Assembly (NCBI RefSeq): GCF_023652955.1
Contig: NZ_JAKLOY010000009.1
Location: forward strand, 1-64,000
DNA from: Geomonas sp. Red32
GTDB lineage: Bacteria > Desulfobacterota > Desulfuromonadia > Geobacterales > Geobacteraceae
Direction: 5' to 3'
DNA length: 64,000 bases
The notes beneath the pieces were generated by a model. That model worked only from the letters and a program-made list of their open reading frames with translations. It had not been told where the DNA came from and searched no databases. Positions 17,283-25,833 of the stretch are shown piece after piece. The translations under genes were made by a program, and so were the position numbers. Positions within the stretch are counted from its first letter, which is position 1. Each line of letters opens with the position of its first letter.

Positions 17283-18830
17283 TCAGTGGGATGGCTGGGT
17301 GGCATCCTTGCGCTGGACCACCAGGGTCAGGATTTCGGCCCGGCGGTTGACCTGCCTCCCCTTGGCGCTGCGGTTACTTGCCTTGGGTTTGCCGAAGCCG
17401 AACCCTTTGGTGGAGATCCGGTCGGTGTTGACGCCGCGGGCCACCAGTTCCCGGGCCACGACTTGGGCCCTCGCCTCGGAGAGCCGCAGGTTGGGTTCGT
17501 TTCTGCCGACGCTGTCGGTATGCCCCTCGATCCTCACCGATACGTCAGGCGACTTCTTGAGCATGGCGGCCAGCGCGTCGATCTTGGCGGCGTACTCGGC
17601 CCGTACCACGGTCTTGTTGAAGTCGAACTCCACGGTCAGGTAACCGAGCGTGCGCCGCACGACCCCGGTCTCGTCCCGCTCGGGGACCGCCGCCTGTTCG
17701 GGTTCCACCGGCTCGAGCACGAGCTCCTCCTGGGGAGCCTGTGCGGGCCGGCGAACCGCCTGAGCGGGGGCGGCGGGACGGGCGGGCGCGGCGGCGGCCG
17801 GTATGCCTGCCGCCGGTGCCGATGCCGTCTGGGTTGGCTGACCCGCGGGGGGGGCGGCACTCTTGGCTTGAGCCCGCGGGGCAAGCACGGCGGGCTCAAG
17901 CGGGGGCACTTCGGAAAGCACCACCGGTCCCAGGACGATTTCCGGCGCGCTCCCCTGTTCGGTGGCCGGGCCAACCTCCCTGCCGGCCGGGGCACCCTTG
18001 ATGGCAGGGGCTGGCGTGGGCGCGGTGCCGGGTGTGGCTTCCGGGGCTCCGGGCGCCGGGGCGCCGGTAGCCGGGGTGCCTGGTGCCGCGGGCGCTGCAG
18101 CAGGGGGCGTCGCCTGGCCGGGCGCGCCTGCCGCCGGTTCCGGTTCCGGCACGTAGCCGGACGGTTCCTGCTCCTCGGATTTCCCATCGTCCTTGAGCTC
18201 CGGGACGGCCAGGGCGGGGAGCGCCTTCTTCGGCTTGGGAGGCGCGGGGGGGATGATGCGCATCAGGTCGGTGAAGGAGTAGGACACCCCGGCGAGGATC
18301 TCGTAGTTGGTCCTGGTGGAAACGTTGTCGTATACAAAGAGCTGGTGGGCGTCGAACCTGAGGGCCAGATGGTTGGTCAGGAAGTGTTTGACTCCCAGTC
18401 CCCAGTTGAAGATGAAGTTGCCGGTGGTGCGAGGGCCCTTGTCGACGGACATGCCGCCGATGCCGACCGAGAAGAAGGGAACCGTCACCTTCCTCGGGGT
18501 CAGCGAGTAGACCGCGTCGGCTCCAAAGAGATAGCCGGTGGCCTTGGAGCCTGAGCTGGTGCTGGTGGAGAAGTAGTTGACGTTCGCCTCGACCCCGATT
18601 GAGTCGGCGACGTTGGCTCCCACTATGTGGTATCCCGCCCTGACTCCATAGAGCGGAGTCGGATCCAGCGCCTGGCCCGAGGCGAAGAAGTATCCTCCAA
18701 TGATGGGAGCCACTTCGAACTCTGTCACGGGCTTTACAACCTTGGGGATCTCGGTGAGAGCCAGACCCGGGAGGGAAAGCGCGAGGGTAAAGAGAACGAC
18801 CAGTAATAATATGCGAACGATGCGCGGCAA
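17283..18830 (-). CDS. OmpA-family outer-membrane protein with long Pro/Ala linker
   Basis: 515 residues, TTG start with GGAGAGG upstream. Signal peptide (about 1-24), a ~180-residue N-terminal beta-barrel segment, then about 170 residues of Pro/Ala-rich linker, and a C-terminal OmpA domain (about 400-505). Visible peptidoglycan-binding motifs are GHTDSVG, N..LS..RA and RQVNRRAEI. By family the barrel sits in the outer membrane and the C-domain grips peptidoglycan. The linker is unusually long and could span the periplasm. A candidate promoter, TTGAAG-N15-TATAAG on the minus strand (18863-18889), lies just upstream, though its spacer is short. Likely cotranscribed with the NrfJ-like lipoprotein. 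Confidence 0.88.
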   Translation of the reverse strand: MPRIVRILLLVVLFTLALSLPGLALTEIPKVVKPVTEFEVAPIIGGYFFASGQALDPTPLYGVRAGYHIVGANVADSIGVEANVNYFSTSTSSGSKATGYLFGADAVYSLTPRKVTVPFFSVGIGGMSVDKGPRTTGNFIFNWGLGVKHFLTNHLALRFDAHQLFVYDNVSTRTNYEILAGVSYSFTDLMRIIPPAPPKPKKALPALAVPELKDDGKSEEQEPSGYVPEPEPAAGAPGQATPPAAAPAAPGTPATGAPAPGAPEATPGTAPTPAPAIKGAPAGREVGPATEQGSAPEIVLGPVVLSEVPPLEPAVLAPRAQAKSAAPPAGQPTQTASAPAAGIPAAAAPARPAAPAQAVRRPAQAPQEELVLEPVEPEQAAVPERDETGVVRRTLGYLTVEFDFNKTVVRAEYAAKIDALAAMLKKSPDVSVRIEGHTDSVGRNEPNLRLSEARAQVVARELVARGVNTDRISTKGFGFGKPKASNRSAKGRQVNRRAEILTLVVQRKDATQPSH

Positions 18831-19408
18831 ATTCCTCTCCAGATACTGCTGGCTTCGCGCATCTTATACTAAACCGTTCTGTACTTCAAGGATAAACGCT
18901 TGCTAATGACAGTGCGGGGATAGCGATACTCTATCCGCCCTTGTTTTATTTACATCTGGACAAACGTGAACCTGCTGTCGTAGTATGATTCGCCTCTCTC
19001 TTCGAGAGGTTAGCGTTCATTAGAAGAGCGCAGGGGCGTTCGCCGGCCGGCCTTTCCGGCCCCCGGCATCCCCTTCCGGAATGTTCCTCCCCGGCGCCGG
19101 ACCCGGTCCGTTTCCGCCTCCCGGGGAGCCTCTCCGTCAAAACACGGCACGGCCAAGGTTATTTGCCGTACCTCCTCAGGGATCGGCAGTAAAAATTAGC
19201 GAAATATAAAGCTTTTTCAGCTCCGGGAAAGCGAGATCCCCCGCGCGTCGCCGATCGGTGCCGCGATCTCGCAATCTGGGAGCGCTTGTTGCAGGTAATG
19301 ATCCCGGCCCTCGCCACACGCGAGGCGCCGGCTGGTAAGGCACGTACCCCGAAGGACCGACCGGTCTGCGGCGACCATCGCCGCGAGGCAGGCAAAAAAG
19401 GAGGGAGA
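18831..19408. other. Divergent intergenic region with leader hairpins
   Basis: About 580 bases between two divergent genes, without a supportable ORF. The left end holds the OmpA promoter candidate. On the plus strand an AT-rich stretch (19180-19215) is followed by an inverted repeat GCGAGATC / GATCTCGC (19231-19238 and 19265-19272) and a compact hairpin GCGGCGA-CCA-TCGCCGC (19368-19384), which ends 12 bases before the AAGGAGGG ribosome binding site of the next gene. The leader could be structured; I do not recognise a riboswitch class. Confidence 0.5.
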
Positions 19409-22057
19409 ATGTTGAAAGAGTTTGTCAGGCAATTCTTCAGACAAGGCACGCGGCTTGCCACGATGGCTGCCAGTCTGCTGGCCTTGATGGGGTTCTTCGG
19501 CGGTTCCGCATTGGCCGCTACCGGGATTCCGTCGGTCACCACCACCCACTGGAAAAGTGGCAGCACCCAAGGGTACACCGTGACGGGGAAAGTCACCATC
19601 CCGGATAACCTTGCCCCCGCCACCATCACCATGACGAGCACCGCTCTCGGTATCCCCGCCAATACGCCCCTGGTCGGCGAATCGAGCGGCACGGTCTACA
19701 CGGCGACCGTCGATGTCGCCAACCGCCCGGGGACCGGCGCCCAGTGCACCTTCAACGTGACCTACGTCGACAACACCACCGAGACCCTTACCGCGACGGT
19801 TTCCACCGTCTCCGACAATTTCCCGGTCCCGACCGCACCGCTTGGTGCCGTCGGATCCAGCGCCAACCCGGCCTTCACCTGGACGGCGCCCACCACCGCT
19901 CCGGCGGGGGGGTACGACATCGCCATCAACGGCAGCGACATCGTCTGGACCGATGACATCGCCCCGGGTGTCACCACCTACACCTACAACAATCCCACCC
20001 AGGTCGGCGGATACGCCGCCGCTGTGACCCCGGGGGTACTGTACAGCTGGAACGTCGCCTCGGTGGACGCAGTGGGGAACCGGGCCGAGGTCCGCAACAA
20101 CTCCTTCATGACGGGGGTCAACTTTACCGGCAAGGTCACCGACATGACCGGCGCACCGGTGGCCGGGGTCACCGTGTCGGCCATCGATTCCCAGGGGGTA
20201 ACCCGGGGAGTGTCGGTCACCACCCTGGCTGACGGTACCTACATGTACGGCGGCCTGGCCTCCGGCACCTACACGGTCCTCTTCAACACCAACAGCCAGC
20301 TCGTCTACTACAACAACCAGATCACCGCCCCGGATCCCCTCGCGGTGACGGCGGGAACGATAGTCTCCAACATCAACGCCGAGTTTGGCTCCTGGGGTAT
20401 CATCAAGGGGAACTTCTACCTTTCGGGCACCGGCCCTGCGCCAGTGCCTGTCACCGTCGGCCTCTACACCGCCGCGAAGGTCGCCGTGTCCGGTATCTCT
20501 CCGGTCACCGTCACCCCCGCCGTCCGCTACGCATCCTACGAGTTCACCCTGGTTCCCCCGGGGAGCTACTACCTGAAGTTTAGCGCCGCCGGCTATGCGG
20601 ATGTCTGGAGCGCGGCCACCGTTCCGGTCACCGCCGGTTTCGTGACCGACGACACGGTCAACGCCAACGTCGACGCGACTCTCGTGCCCGTGCCCGACAC
20701 CACGGCGCCGACCGTGACCGTTTTCACCCCTGCCTCCGCCTCCACCACCCTGAACATCCCGATCAGCACCTTCACCGCCAGCGATAACGCCGGTGGTACC
20801 GGCGTGGCCGGGTACCTGGTGACCGAGACCTCGACTGCCCCGACTTCCGGCTGGCTCTCTAGCGCACCGTCGAGCTACACCGTGACCCAGTCGGTGCCGG
20901 AAGGGGTTGCCACCAACGTCACCCTCTACGCCTGGGCCAAGGACGGCGCAGGTAACGTCTCCGCCTACAAGAGCGCGGTCGTCAGGATCACCCTGAGCGG
21001 TCCGTTGCTGACCATCTCGGGATCCACCCTGGCCGACGGCACCGCCACCAAGAACCCGAACTTCACCCTGTCCGGCACCGCCACCCCGAACGCCTCGGCG
21101 GTTACCGGCGTGAGCGTGGCCCTCAACGGCGGCACCGCCAAGAGCATCGCCTTCGATTCGACCACCGGCGTCTTCAGCACCGGCCTCGTCCTTGCGGTCG
21201 GCTCTAACACCATCGTTACCACCGCTGCCGACGCCCACGGCTCCACCACCGACCAGCGGGTGATCACCTACAACCCGGCGCTGACCGACCTCACCATCTC
21301 GTCGCCGGCCGACGGCAGCTACACGAAGAGCAACAACGTCAGCCTGAACGGCACCTTCGCCGCCCAGGGGACCGCCACCATCACGGTGAAGGTCAACGGC
21401 GTTGCGGTCACCCCGGTGGTTTCCGGCTCCAGCTTCTCCGCTACCGTCTTCCTGAACCAGGGCGCCAACGCCATTGTGGTCAGCGCCACCGACAGCGCGA
21501 CCGGCACCACCACCAAGGCACTGAGCGTCACCTACGACGGCTCGGTACCCGACCTCACCGTCACCTCGCCTGCGGCTACCCAGGCGGTGCTGGCCGACCC
21601 GAGCACCCAGAACAGCAGCGTCGTCCTGGCCGGCGTGATCGGCGACGTGACCAACAACCCGACCCTGGCCTACACGGTGAACGGCGGGGCCCCCACCGCG
21701 GTTACCGTGGCAGGCAACGGAACCTTCAGCACCAGCCTGTCGCTGGCCAACGGCGCAAGCTACGTGATCAAGGTCACCGCGACCGATCCCAACTCCCTCG
21801 CCACCACCACCGTCCAGCGTAACGTGGTCGTTACCTACCCGACCGGCTGCCTGACCAACGGCATCTCGCCGCCGTCCCTGGCCGATGCCCAGCAGCTGAT
21901 CAAGTTCGCCCTCGGCGTCAACACCGCGAGCACCCAGGACAAAGGGTACGCCGACGTGGCTCCGCTGGTAGGCGGTAAGCCGCAGCCGGACGGGATCATC
22001 GGCGTGGGCGACGTCCTGGTGATCCTCGAGAGGCTCGTTGGCCTCAAAACCTGGTAA
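19409..22057 (+). CDS. Large exported Ig-repeat protein with dockerin-like C-terminus
   Basis: 882 residues from ATG 19409 (AAGGAGGG upstream; the earlier in-frame ATGs lie in the leader). Signal peptide ends near GSALA. In order: fibronectin/Ig-like modules; a carboxypeptidase-regulatory-like domain (GKVTDMTGAPVAGVTV); a second such module; a Big-type segment beginning DTTAPTVTVFTP; then three glucodextranase-B-like repeats with NG-turns. The last ~65 residues have two half-motifs, SLADAQQLIKFALG and PDGIIGVGDVLVILERLVG. These resemble the paired F-hand loops of a type I dockerin, the second better preserved (D-G-x-I-x-V-G-D). By family a dockerin docks on a cohesin, and the next gene looks like one. 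Likely a surface or secreted scaffold or adhesin; no catalytic domain seen. Confidence 0.85.
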   Translation: MLKEFVRQFFRQGTRLATMAASLLALMGFFGGSALAATGIPSVTTTHWKSGSTQGYTVTGKVTIPDNLAPATITMTSTALGIPANTPLVGESSGTVYTATVDVANRPGTGAQCTFNVTYVDNTTETLTATVSTVSDNFPVPTAPLGAVGSSANPAFTWTAPTTAPAGGYDIAINGSDIVWTDDIAPGVTTYTYNNPTQVGGYAAAVTPGVLYSWNVASVDAVGNRAEVRNNSFMTGVNFTGKVTDMTGAPVAGVTVSAIDSQGVTRGVSVTTLADGTYMYGGLASGTYTVLFNTNSQLVYYNNQITAPDPLAVTAGTIVSNINAEFGSWGIIKGNFYLSGTGPAPVPVTVGLYTAAKVAVSGISPVTVTPAVRYASYEFTLVPPGSYYLKFSAAGYADVWSAATVPVTAGFVTDDTVNANVDATLVPVPDTTAPTVTVFTPASASTTLNIPISTFTASDNAGGTGVAGYLVTETSTAPTSGWLSSAPSSYTVTQSVPEGVATNVTLYAWAKDGAGNVSAYKSAVVRITLSGPLLTISGSTLADGTATKNPNFTLSGTATPNASAVTGVSVALNGGTAKSIAFDSTTGVFSTGLVLAVGSNTIVTTAADAHGSTTDQRVITYNPALTDLTISSPADGSYTKSNNVSLNGTFAAQGTATITVKVNGVAVTPVVSGSSFSATVFLNQGANAIVVSATDSATGTTTKALSVTYDGSVPDLTVTSPAATQAVLADPSTQNSSVVLAGVIGDVTNNPTLAYTVNGGAPTAVTVAGNGTFSTSLSLANGASYVIKVTATDPNSLATTTVQRNVVVTYPTGCLTNGISPPSLADAQQLIKFALGVNTASTQDKGYADVAPLVGGKPQPDGIIGVGDVLVILERLVGLKTW

Positions 22058-22087
22058 CGGCACTTCCAACATCACGGAGATGAAACG

Positions 22088-22558
22088 ATGAAAATGATAC
22101 GACTCATACTGGTTCTGGGAGCATTCCTTGCGTTGGCCGGCTGCGGCGGGGGAGGGGGCGGTGGCGGCGGCACTCCGGCGGCGCCCACCACTGCCTCGGT
22201 GAATGTCGCCCTTGCCGCGAGCGGCGTGCGTGGGGTTCAGGGGGTCATTTCCCTCCCCGCCGGGGTAACTCTTACCGCAGACTCCTCCGGGAAGGTTCCC
22301 GACTCAACCTTCACCACGACTATAAGCGGACTCAATGCCACCGGATACTACACTGCTGCATCGGGTAATACCCCGGCCAAGCTCAGCATCCTGATCACGC
22401 GCCCTACGGCTGATTTGCCGACCGGGGACCTGGTCAAGGTAACTTTCGACTTGGCATCCGGAACTGCGGTCCCGGCGGCGACCGACTACGTGATGTCGAA
22501 TTCCGCCTTGTCCGACCAAAACGGCGCTTCCGTCAGCGGGTCCCTCTCGCTCGACTGA
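22088..22558 (+). CDS. Small lipoprotein with cohesin-like domain
   Basis: 156 residues, starting 30 bases after the dockerin-like gene and probably cotranscribed. Signal peptide with lipobox LAGC followed by nine glycines, a flexible tether. The remaining ~125 residues read like a cohesin fold: a first strand (VNVALAASG), a QGVISLPAGVTL segment, a central LSILITRP strand, then GDLVKVTFDL and a final S.LSDQNG...G motif comparable to the terminal strands of cohesins. Similarity is by eye and needs a profile search. If right, this is the membrane-anchored receptor for the dockerin on the upstream protein. Alternative: a generic beta-sandwich lipoprotein. Confidence 0.75.
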   Translation: MKMIRLILVLGAFLALAGCGGGGGGGGGTPAAPTTASVNVALAASGVRGVQGVISLPAGVTLTADSSGKVPDSTFTTTISGLNATGYYTAASGNTPAKLSILITRPTADLPTGDLVKVTFDLASGTAVPAATDYVMSNSALSDQNGASVSGSLSLD

Positions 22559-22583
22559 TACCCGCTTCCCGCTTAAGGAAAAA

Positions 22584-22614
22584 ACCCGCCCCCAAAAAGG
22601 GCGGGTTTTTTTTT
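22584..22614 (+). terminator. Rho-independent terminator after the cohesin-like gene
   Basis: ACCCGCCC / GGGCGGGT stem, seven-base loop, nine T. Confidence 0.9.
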
Positions 22615-22768
22615 GCCCGCTCCCGCCCGCTCCCGCCCGCTCCCGCCCGCTCCCGCCCGCTCCCGCCCGCTCCCGCCCGCTCCCGCCCGCCCGCTCCCGC
22701 CCGCTCCCGCCCAGTCCCGCCCAGTCCCGCCCAGTCCAGTCCAGTCCAGTCCAGTCCAGTCCAGTCCC
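22615..22768. repeat. Compound tandem repeat (decamer then pentamer)
   Basis: Seven uninterrupted copies of TCCCGCCCGC (22621-22690), two more after a 4-base shift, then CCAGTCCCGC twice, then the pentamer CCAGT seven times (22731-22765). On the minus strand the decamer block is runs of GGG every few bases, able to form G-quadruplexes. It follows directly after a terminator. No ORF here is credible. Confidence 0.95.
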
Positions 22769-22981
22769 CTGATGAGCTGTTCATTTTGGTCACTTGCAGG
22801 ATAGCTCCCTGTTTTGTGTGCAAAAGGTGAACAGCGGCTAAGTGAAATGTAAAATCAATATCCGGAATTCAGGCCCGTAAAACAATTAGTAAAAACAGCT
22901 ATCTATAAGTTTTATGCCCTCCCCGTCAAAAGGGGTATCCCGTTTGTAATGCAGAAGGCAAAGGCAAACGGGAGGTCCGCC
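22769..22981. other. Upstream region of the triheme cytochrome
   Basis: Changes to AT-rich sequence after the tandem repeat. It contains the dyad TTTTGTGTGCAAAA (22813-22826) and a short CCCC...GGGG hairpin just before the ribosome binding site GGAGG (22971-22975). Probably the promoter of the next gene; I could not pick a clear -35/-10 pair. Confidence 0.45.
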
Positions 22982-23668
22982 ATGAAAACACACACTACGA
23001 TTAAGGGACTGGTATTCACGGTGGCTGGCATTTCGCTGATAGCGGGGGTGGGTGTATTCGGCCATCCCGAGCGGGTAGCGGCCTTTGCTTCCCCCAACGG
23101 CGTGTCGCAGGCGACCGGAACCTGCCTTTTCTCCGAGCAATTGCAGAAATCGGTAAGCGCCCGCCGGCAGTACATGGTTCAGATCGATAACGCCCTCGGC
23201 CGGGTGCAGGTCGCGAGCAATTCCGTCGAGGACATGTACAGCAACATCCAGAAGGCCTCCTACTCTCCGGATGAAAACGACGGGGAGGGCCAGGTCGAAG
23301 TGAGCTTTCTCGGGTACCGGAAATACAAAGGGCCCCGCGCCGAGGTCGACGCCTTCTCCGCCGACTGTCTCAGTTGCCACGACGGCGTCGGGGCAATGGG
23401 GATCACGGTGGTGCTCAGGAACAACCCGTACGAGCGCGGACAGCATGTCGACTCCTTCACCAGCGATCACCCGATCGGGATGGTGTACAACAGCTACGTG
23501 AATGCCCGCAAAGGTGGGTACAAGCCGATCTTCGCCACCAGCAAGATCACCCTGATCAACGGCCGGGTCGGCTGCCTCTCCTGCCACGATCCGCTGAATC
23601 CGGAGAAGGGGCACCTGGTGATGAGCGACAGGGAAAGCGCTCTTTGCCAGAGCTGTCACGACAAATAA
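22982..23668 (+). CDS. Exported triheme c-type cytochrome (doubled-CXXCH family)
   Basis: 228 residues from ATG 22982, with GGAGG six bases upstream; the earlier ATG 22949 lacks such a site. Signal peptide followed by a mature protein with three CXXCH sites, all in the second half: CLSCHDGVG, CLSCHDPLN and CQSCHDK, the last at the extreme C-terminus. DHPIGMVY between hemes parallels HPIGFDY in the tetraheme protein at 5637, so they share a family. A lone extra cysteine near residue 50 (CLFSE) lacks a CXXCH context. Role by family: periplasmic electron transfer. It stands alone, with a terminator behind it and a tandem repeat in front. Confidence 0.88.
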   Translation: MKTHTTIKGLVFTVAGISLIAGVGVFGHPERVAAFASPNGVSQATGTCLFSEQLQKSVSARRQYMVQIDNALGRVQVASNSVEDMYSNIQKASYSPDENDGEGQVEVSFLGYRKYKGPRAEVDAFSADCLSCHDGVGAMGITVVLRNNPYERGQHVDSFTSDHPIGMVYNSYVNARKGGYKPIFATSKITLINGRVGCLSCHDPLNPEKGHLVMSDRESALCQSCHDK

Positions 23669-23720
23669 GGAAGAGCGCGCCACCGTCCGTTACGGACGGG
23701 AGGCGAGGGCGGAAAAGAAA

Positions 23721-23752
23721 CGGCCCCACCGGTAATGGTTGGGGCCGTTTTT
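23721..23752 (+). terminator. Rho-independent terminator after the triheme cytochrome
   Basis: CGGCCCC / GGGGCCG stem extended by ACC/GGT with one bulge, then TTTTTGTTT. Confidence 0.85.
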
Positions 23753-23790
23753 GTTTGGGGAAGGGGCGTTCCGCACGTTGGCGGGAGCGG

Positions 23791-24234
23791 TTACTTCAGG
23801 TACTTCTCCACCAGTTCCTCGATGATCTCGCCGATGGTGGTCCTGCGGTGGGCGGAGGCGATCTTGAGCTTGAGGTGCAGATCTTCGCGGATGTTGGCCG
23901 TCAGCCGCACGTCGCCGGCCGGGACCAGTCCAGAAACCTTCTTGGGCGTGTTCTGCTTCTTGGCCGCCTTGGCGGCGCGAGAGGGCTTGGCGGCGGTGTT
24001 CTCGCGGACGGGAGCAGGGGCGGGTGCCTGGGCGACCGCCGGGGCCGGTGCCTGAGCGACCCCAGGTGCCGATGACTGAGCGGCCGTGGGTGCCGGTGAC
24101 TGAGCCGCCGCAGGTGCCGGCGACTTGGCGGCCCCAGGAGCGGGTGTCTTGGCAGCCGCCCGGGTAGGGGCGGAAGCCGGCTCGACCGGCCGCGGCTGCA
24201 GCAACTCTCCGAACAGCCTCATCTGATTTTCCAT
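23791..24234 (-). CDS. Small protein with Ala/Pro repeats and C-terminal ribbon-helix-helix domain
   Basis: 147 residues from an ATG with GGAGG five bases upstream. The first 20 residues are an ordinary leader (MENQMRLFGELLQ). About residues 25-85 are six near-repeats of (A/S)PAP.(A)AQ type, a disordered linker. The last ~42 residues, from GDVRLTANIREDLHLKLK to IIEELVEKYLK, read as a beta strand and two helices like the Arc/CopG ribbon-helix-helix fold. It may bind DNA as a dimer. The partner sites and regulated genes are unknown. It could instead be a replicon- or nucleoid-associated protein. No toxin gene lies next to it. Confidence 0.75.
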   Translation of the reverse strand: MENQMRLFGELLQPRPVEPASAPTRAAAKTPAPGAAKSPAPAAAQSPAPTAAQSSAPGVAQAPAPAVAQAPAPAPVRENTAAKPSRAAKAAKKQNTPKKVSGLVPAGDVRLTANIREDLHLKLKIASAHRRTTIGEIIEELVEKYLK

Positions 24235-24351
24235 ACTACCTCCGACTGGTGGGAATCGATGCCGGAGTATACCCAATACTAAATGGCCGATCAACCCTTT
24301 CGAGGCGGAAGCGGCATTCGCCGTCCGGACTGCGGCGGCCAATCGGGAATG

Positions 24352-24389
24352 AAAAATGCCGCAAGCGCCCGGAGGTACTTGCGGCATTT
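24352..24389 (-). terminator. Terminator of the TRL-like lipoprotein gene
   Basis: Perfect 12-base stem AAATGCCGCAAG / CTTGCGGCATTT with a 12-base loop. Read on the minus strand it ends in TTTTTC, 24 bases after the stop codon of the gene at 24413. Confidence 0.85.
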
Positions 24390-24412
24390 CGGTGTCCCGG
24401 GGTAGTTCGCGA

Positions 24413-24718
24413 TTACTCGCCGGTCACCCTGACCTTGTACTTGCCGATGATGCCCAGGACGTTCTTGACCTCCCAGTCGACACTCGAAACGCGGGAGATC
24501 CCGCCATTTTTCTTGGCGGTCTCGATGCTGCAGTCGCCGGTGGCGACCAGGGAAAGGATGCTCTCGCACTCGGCGGTCCCTTCCTTCTTGCCGGGGGTCG
24601 AGGTGGCGGTGACCGGGAGCTTCAGCTCGGTGTAGAGAGCCCCGACCGGAACACTCGAGGCACAACCCGAAAGCATCCCTCCGATAACCAAAAGACCAAC
24701 CAGATACGTACGCTTCAT
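24413..24718 (-). CDS. TRL-like family lipoprotein
   Basis: 101 residues with signal peptide and lipobox LSGC. The mature part follows the TRL-like pattern: VGALYTELKLPV, a conserved Lys/Gly segment, CESILSLVATGDCSIETA, then GGISRVSSVDWEVKNVLGI. Members of this family are small bacterial lipoproteins of unknown function, named from a tRNA-associated locus; no tRNA lies nearby here. Two mature cysteines inside the conserved block could form a disulfide. Single-gene unit ending at its own terminator. Likely an envelope protein; nothing in the sequence shows a specific role. Confidence 0.82.
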   Translation of the reverse strand: MKRTYLVGLLVIGGMLSGCASSVPVGALYTELKLPVTATSTPGKKEGTAECESILSLVATGDCSIETAKKNGGISRVSSVDWEVKNVLGIIGKYKVRVTGE

Positions 24719-24825
24719 ATGCTACCTCCTGGAGTTTGTAAGTGTCCCTTGGTAGCACAATTTCTCATGCGAGTAAAGCTATCTTTAATTTTATCTAATG
24801 ATACGGTTACTTGCTCCCCGTCCAG

Positions 24826-25116
24826 TCATTCGAGGCAGGTGAGCTTCTGGAGGCTTCTCTCGACTATGAGGGAGCCGACGGTGCCGAAGCAGTGCCGGTA
24901 GTGATCGCTCTCTTTGTGCTTGTCGAGATGAGCGGCACTCTCCCAGTTCTCGTAGAAGACAAAGACTTCCGGGGTGTCATTGTCCTGGTGCAGGTTGTAC
25001 TCGAGGCATCCCTCTTCCTGGCGGGTCGGTGCTACCAGCTTGACGAGTTCGCTTTTGGCCAGTTCCACCGACTCCGGTTTCACTTTGAGCCGTGCGACAA
25101 TCGACAGCTTTGACAT
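24826..25116 (-). CDS. Antibiotic-biosynthesis-monooxygenase (ABM) domain protein, putative quinol monooxygenase
   Basis: 96 residues, start preceded by AAAGGAG. A single ABM domain of usual length: MSKLSIVARLKVKPE, EEGCLEYNLHQD, FVFYENW and HLDKH are the conserved family blocks (YgiN-like). Members are small cofactor-free dimers; the best known, YgiN, oxidises menadiol to the quinone. It lies 14 bases downstream of the iron-sulfur flavoprotein gene and is surely in the same operon, divergent from an HxlR regulator. The set suggests a response to quinones or other electrophiles. The substrate is inferred. Confidence 0.85.
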   Translation of the reverse strand: MSKLSIVARLKVKPESVELAKSELVKLVAPTRQEEGCLEYNLHQDNDTPEVFVFYENWESAAHLDKHKESDHYRHCFGTVGSLIVERSLQKLTCLE

Positions 25117-25130
25117 GGCAATCTCCTTTT

Positions 25131-25763
25131 CTAGTGGATGAAGCTGAAGAAGGTCTTCGCTTCCCGTTCGGGAGGAGTGATGGCTCCCTTGCCGTGTTCG
25201 ACGAGTTTGAGCAGCCAGGCCATGTTCTTCCCGAGTACCCGCATGATCTGCACCCCTTCGCTGTCCTGGCTCACCTCGCCCGGCGCCCTGCCATGGATGA
25301 CGTTCCAGTAGTTGGAGGTGGGCATCAGCATCTCGGCATAGAGCAGGAAGTTGTTCAGCTGGTTGAAGGTGGGGAGCCCGCCGGAGCGGCGAACGGCGAC
25401 CACCGAGGCGCCAACCTTGTGGCGGAGCAGGCTGTCGTTGACCCCGGCCACGTAGAAGGCGCGGTCGAGAAACGATTTCATGGTCCCGGCCATGGCCGCG
25501 TAATGCACCGGTGAGCCGAGGAGGATGCCGTCGGCCTCCTTCATCTTCTGCACCCACCCGTTGACCTCGTCGTCGATCACGCACCGCTCGTTCTTGTTTC
25601 TGGCGCAGCCGCCGCAGGCGAGGCAGCCCCTGATGACCTTGTTCCCGACCTGGACGATCTCCGTCTCGATCCCCTCTTTCTCCAGTTCCGCAGTCACCAT
25701 CTTCAGGGCGTGCCAGGTGTTCCCCTCGCTGTTGGGGCTGCCGTTGAACGCTACCACTTTCAT
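25131..25763 (-). CDS. Iron-sulfur flavoprotein / NADPH-dependent FMN reductase family
   Basis: 210 residues; ATG with GGAGG upstream. N-terminal flavodoxin-like FMN-binding loop FNGSPNSEGNT (6-16). A compact cysteine cluster, Cys47, Cys50, Cys53 and Cys61 (CLACGGC...C, CX2CX2CX7C), matches the [4Fe-4S] motif of archaeal and anaerobe iron-sulfur flavoproteins. SPVHYAAMAGTMKSFLDR is the second flavin-contacting block. By family it moves electrons between ferredoxin or NAD(P)H and small acceptors such as quinones, H2O2 or O2. First gene of a two-gene operon with the ABM protein, opposite an HxlR-type regulator whose likely operators fill the intergenic space. Confidence 0.87.
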   Translation of the reverse strand: MKVVAFNGSPNSEGNTWHALKMVTAELEKEGIETEIVQVGNKVIRGCLACGGCARNKNERCVIDDEVNGWVQKMKEADGILLGSPVHYAAMAGTMKSFLDRAFYVAGVNDSLLRHKVGASVVAVRRSGGLPTFNQLNNFLLYAEMLMPTSNYWNVIHGRAPGEVSQDSEGVQIMRVLGKNMAWLLKLVEHGKGAITPPEREAKTFFSFIH

Positions 25764-25833
25764 CGCTACTCCTCCATTTCTCGGTTGATCGGAATCTCTT
25801 TCCAAAGGCAAATTAAGTGTGCTAACTTTACTC

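Noticed and set aside
22615-22768. CRISPR-like array
   Set aside because: The repeats are head-to-tail without spacers; simple tandem repeats.
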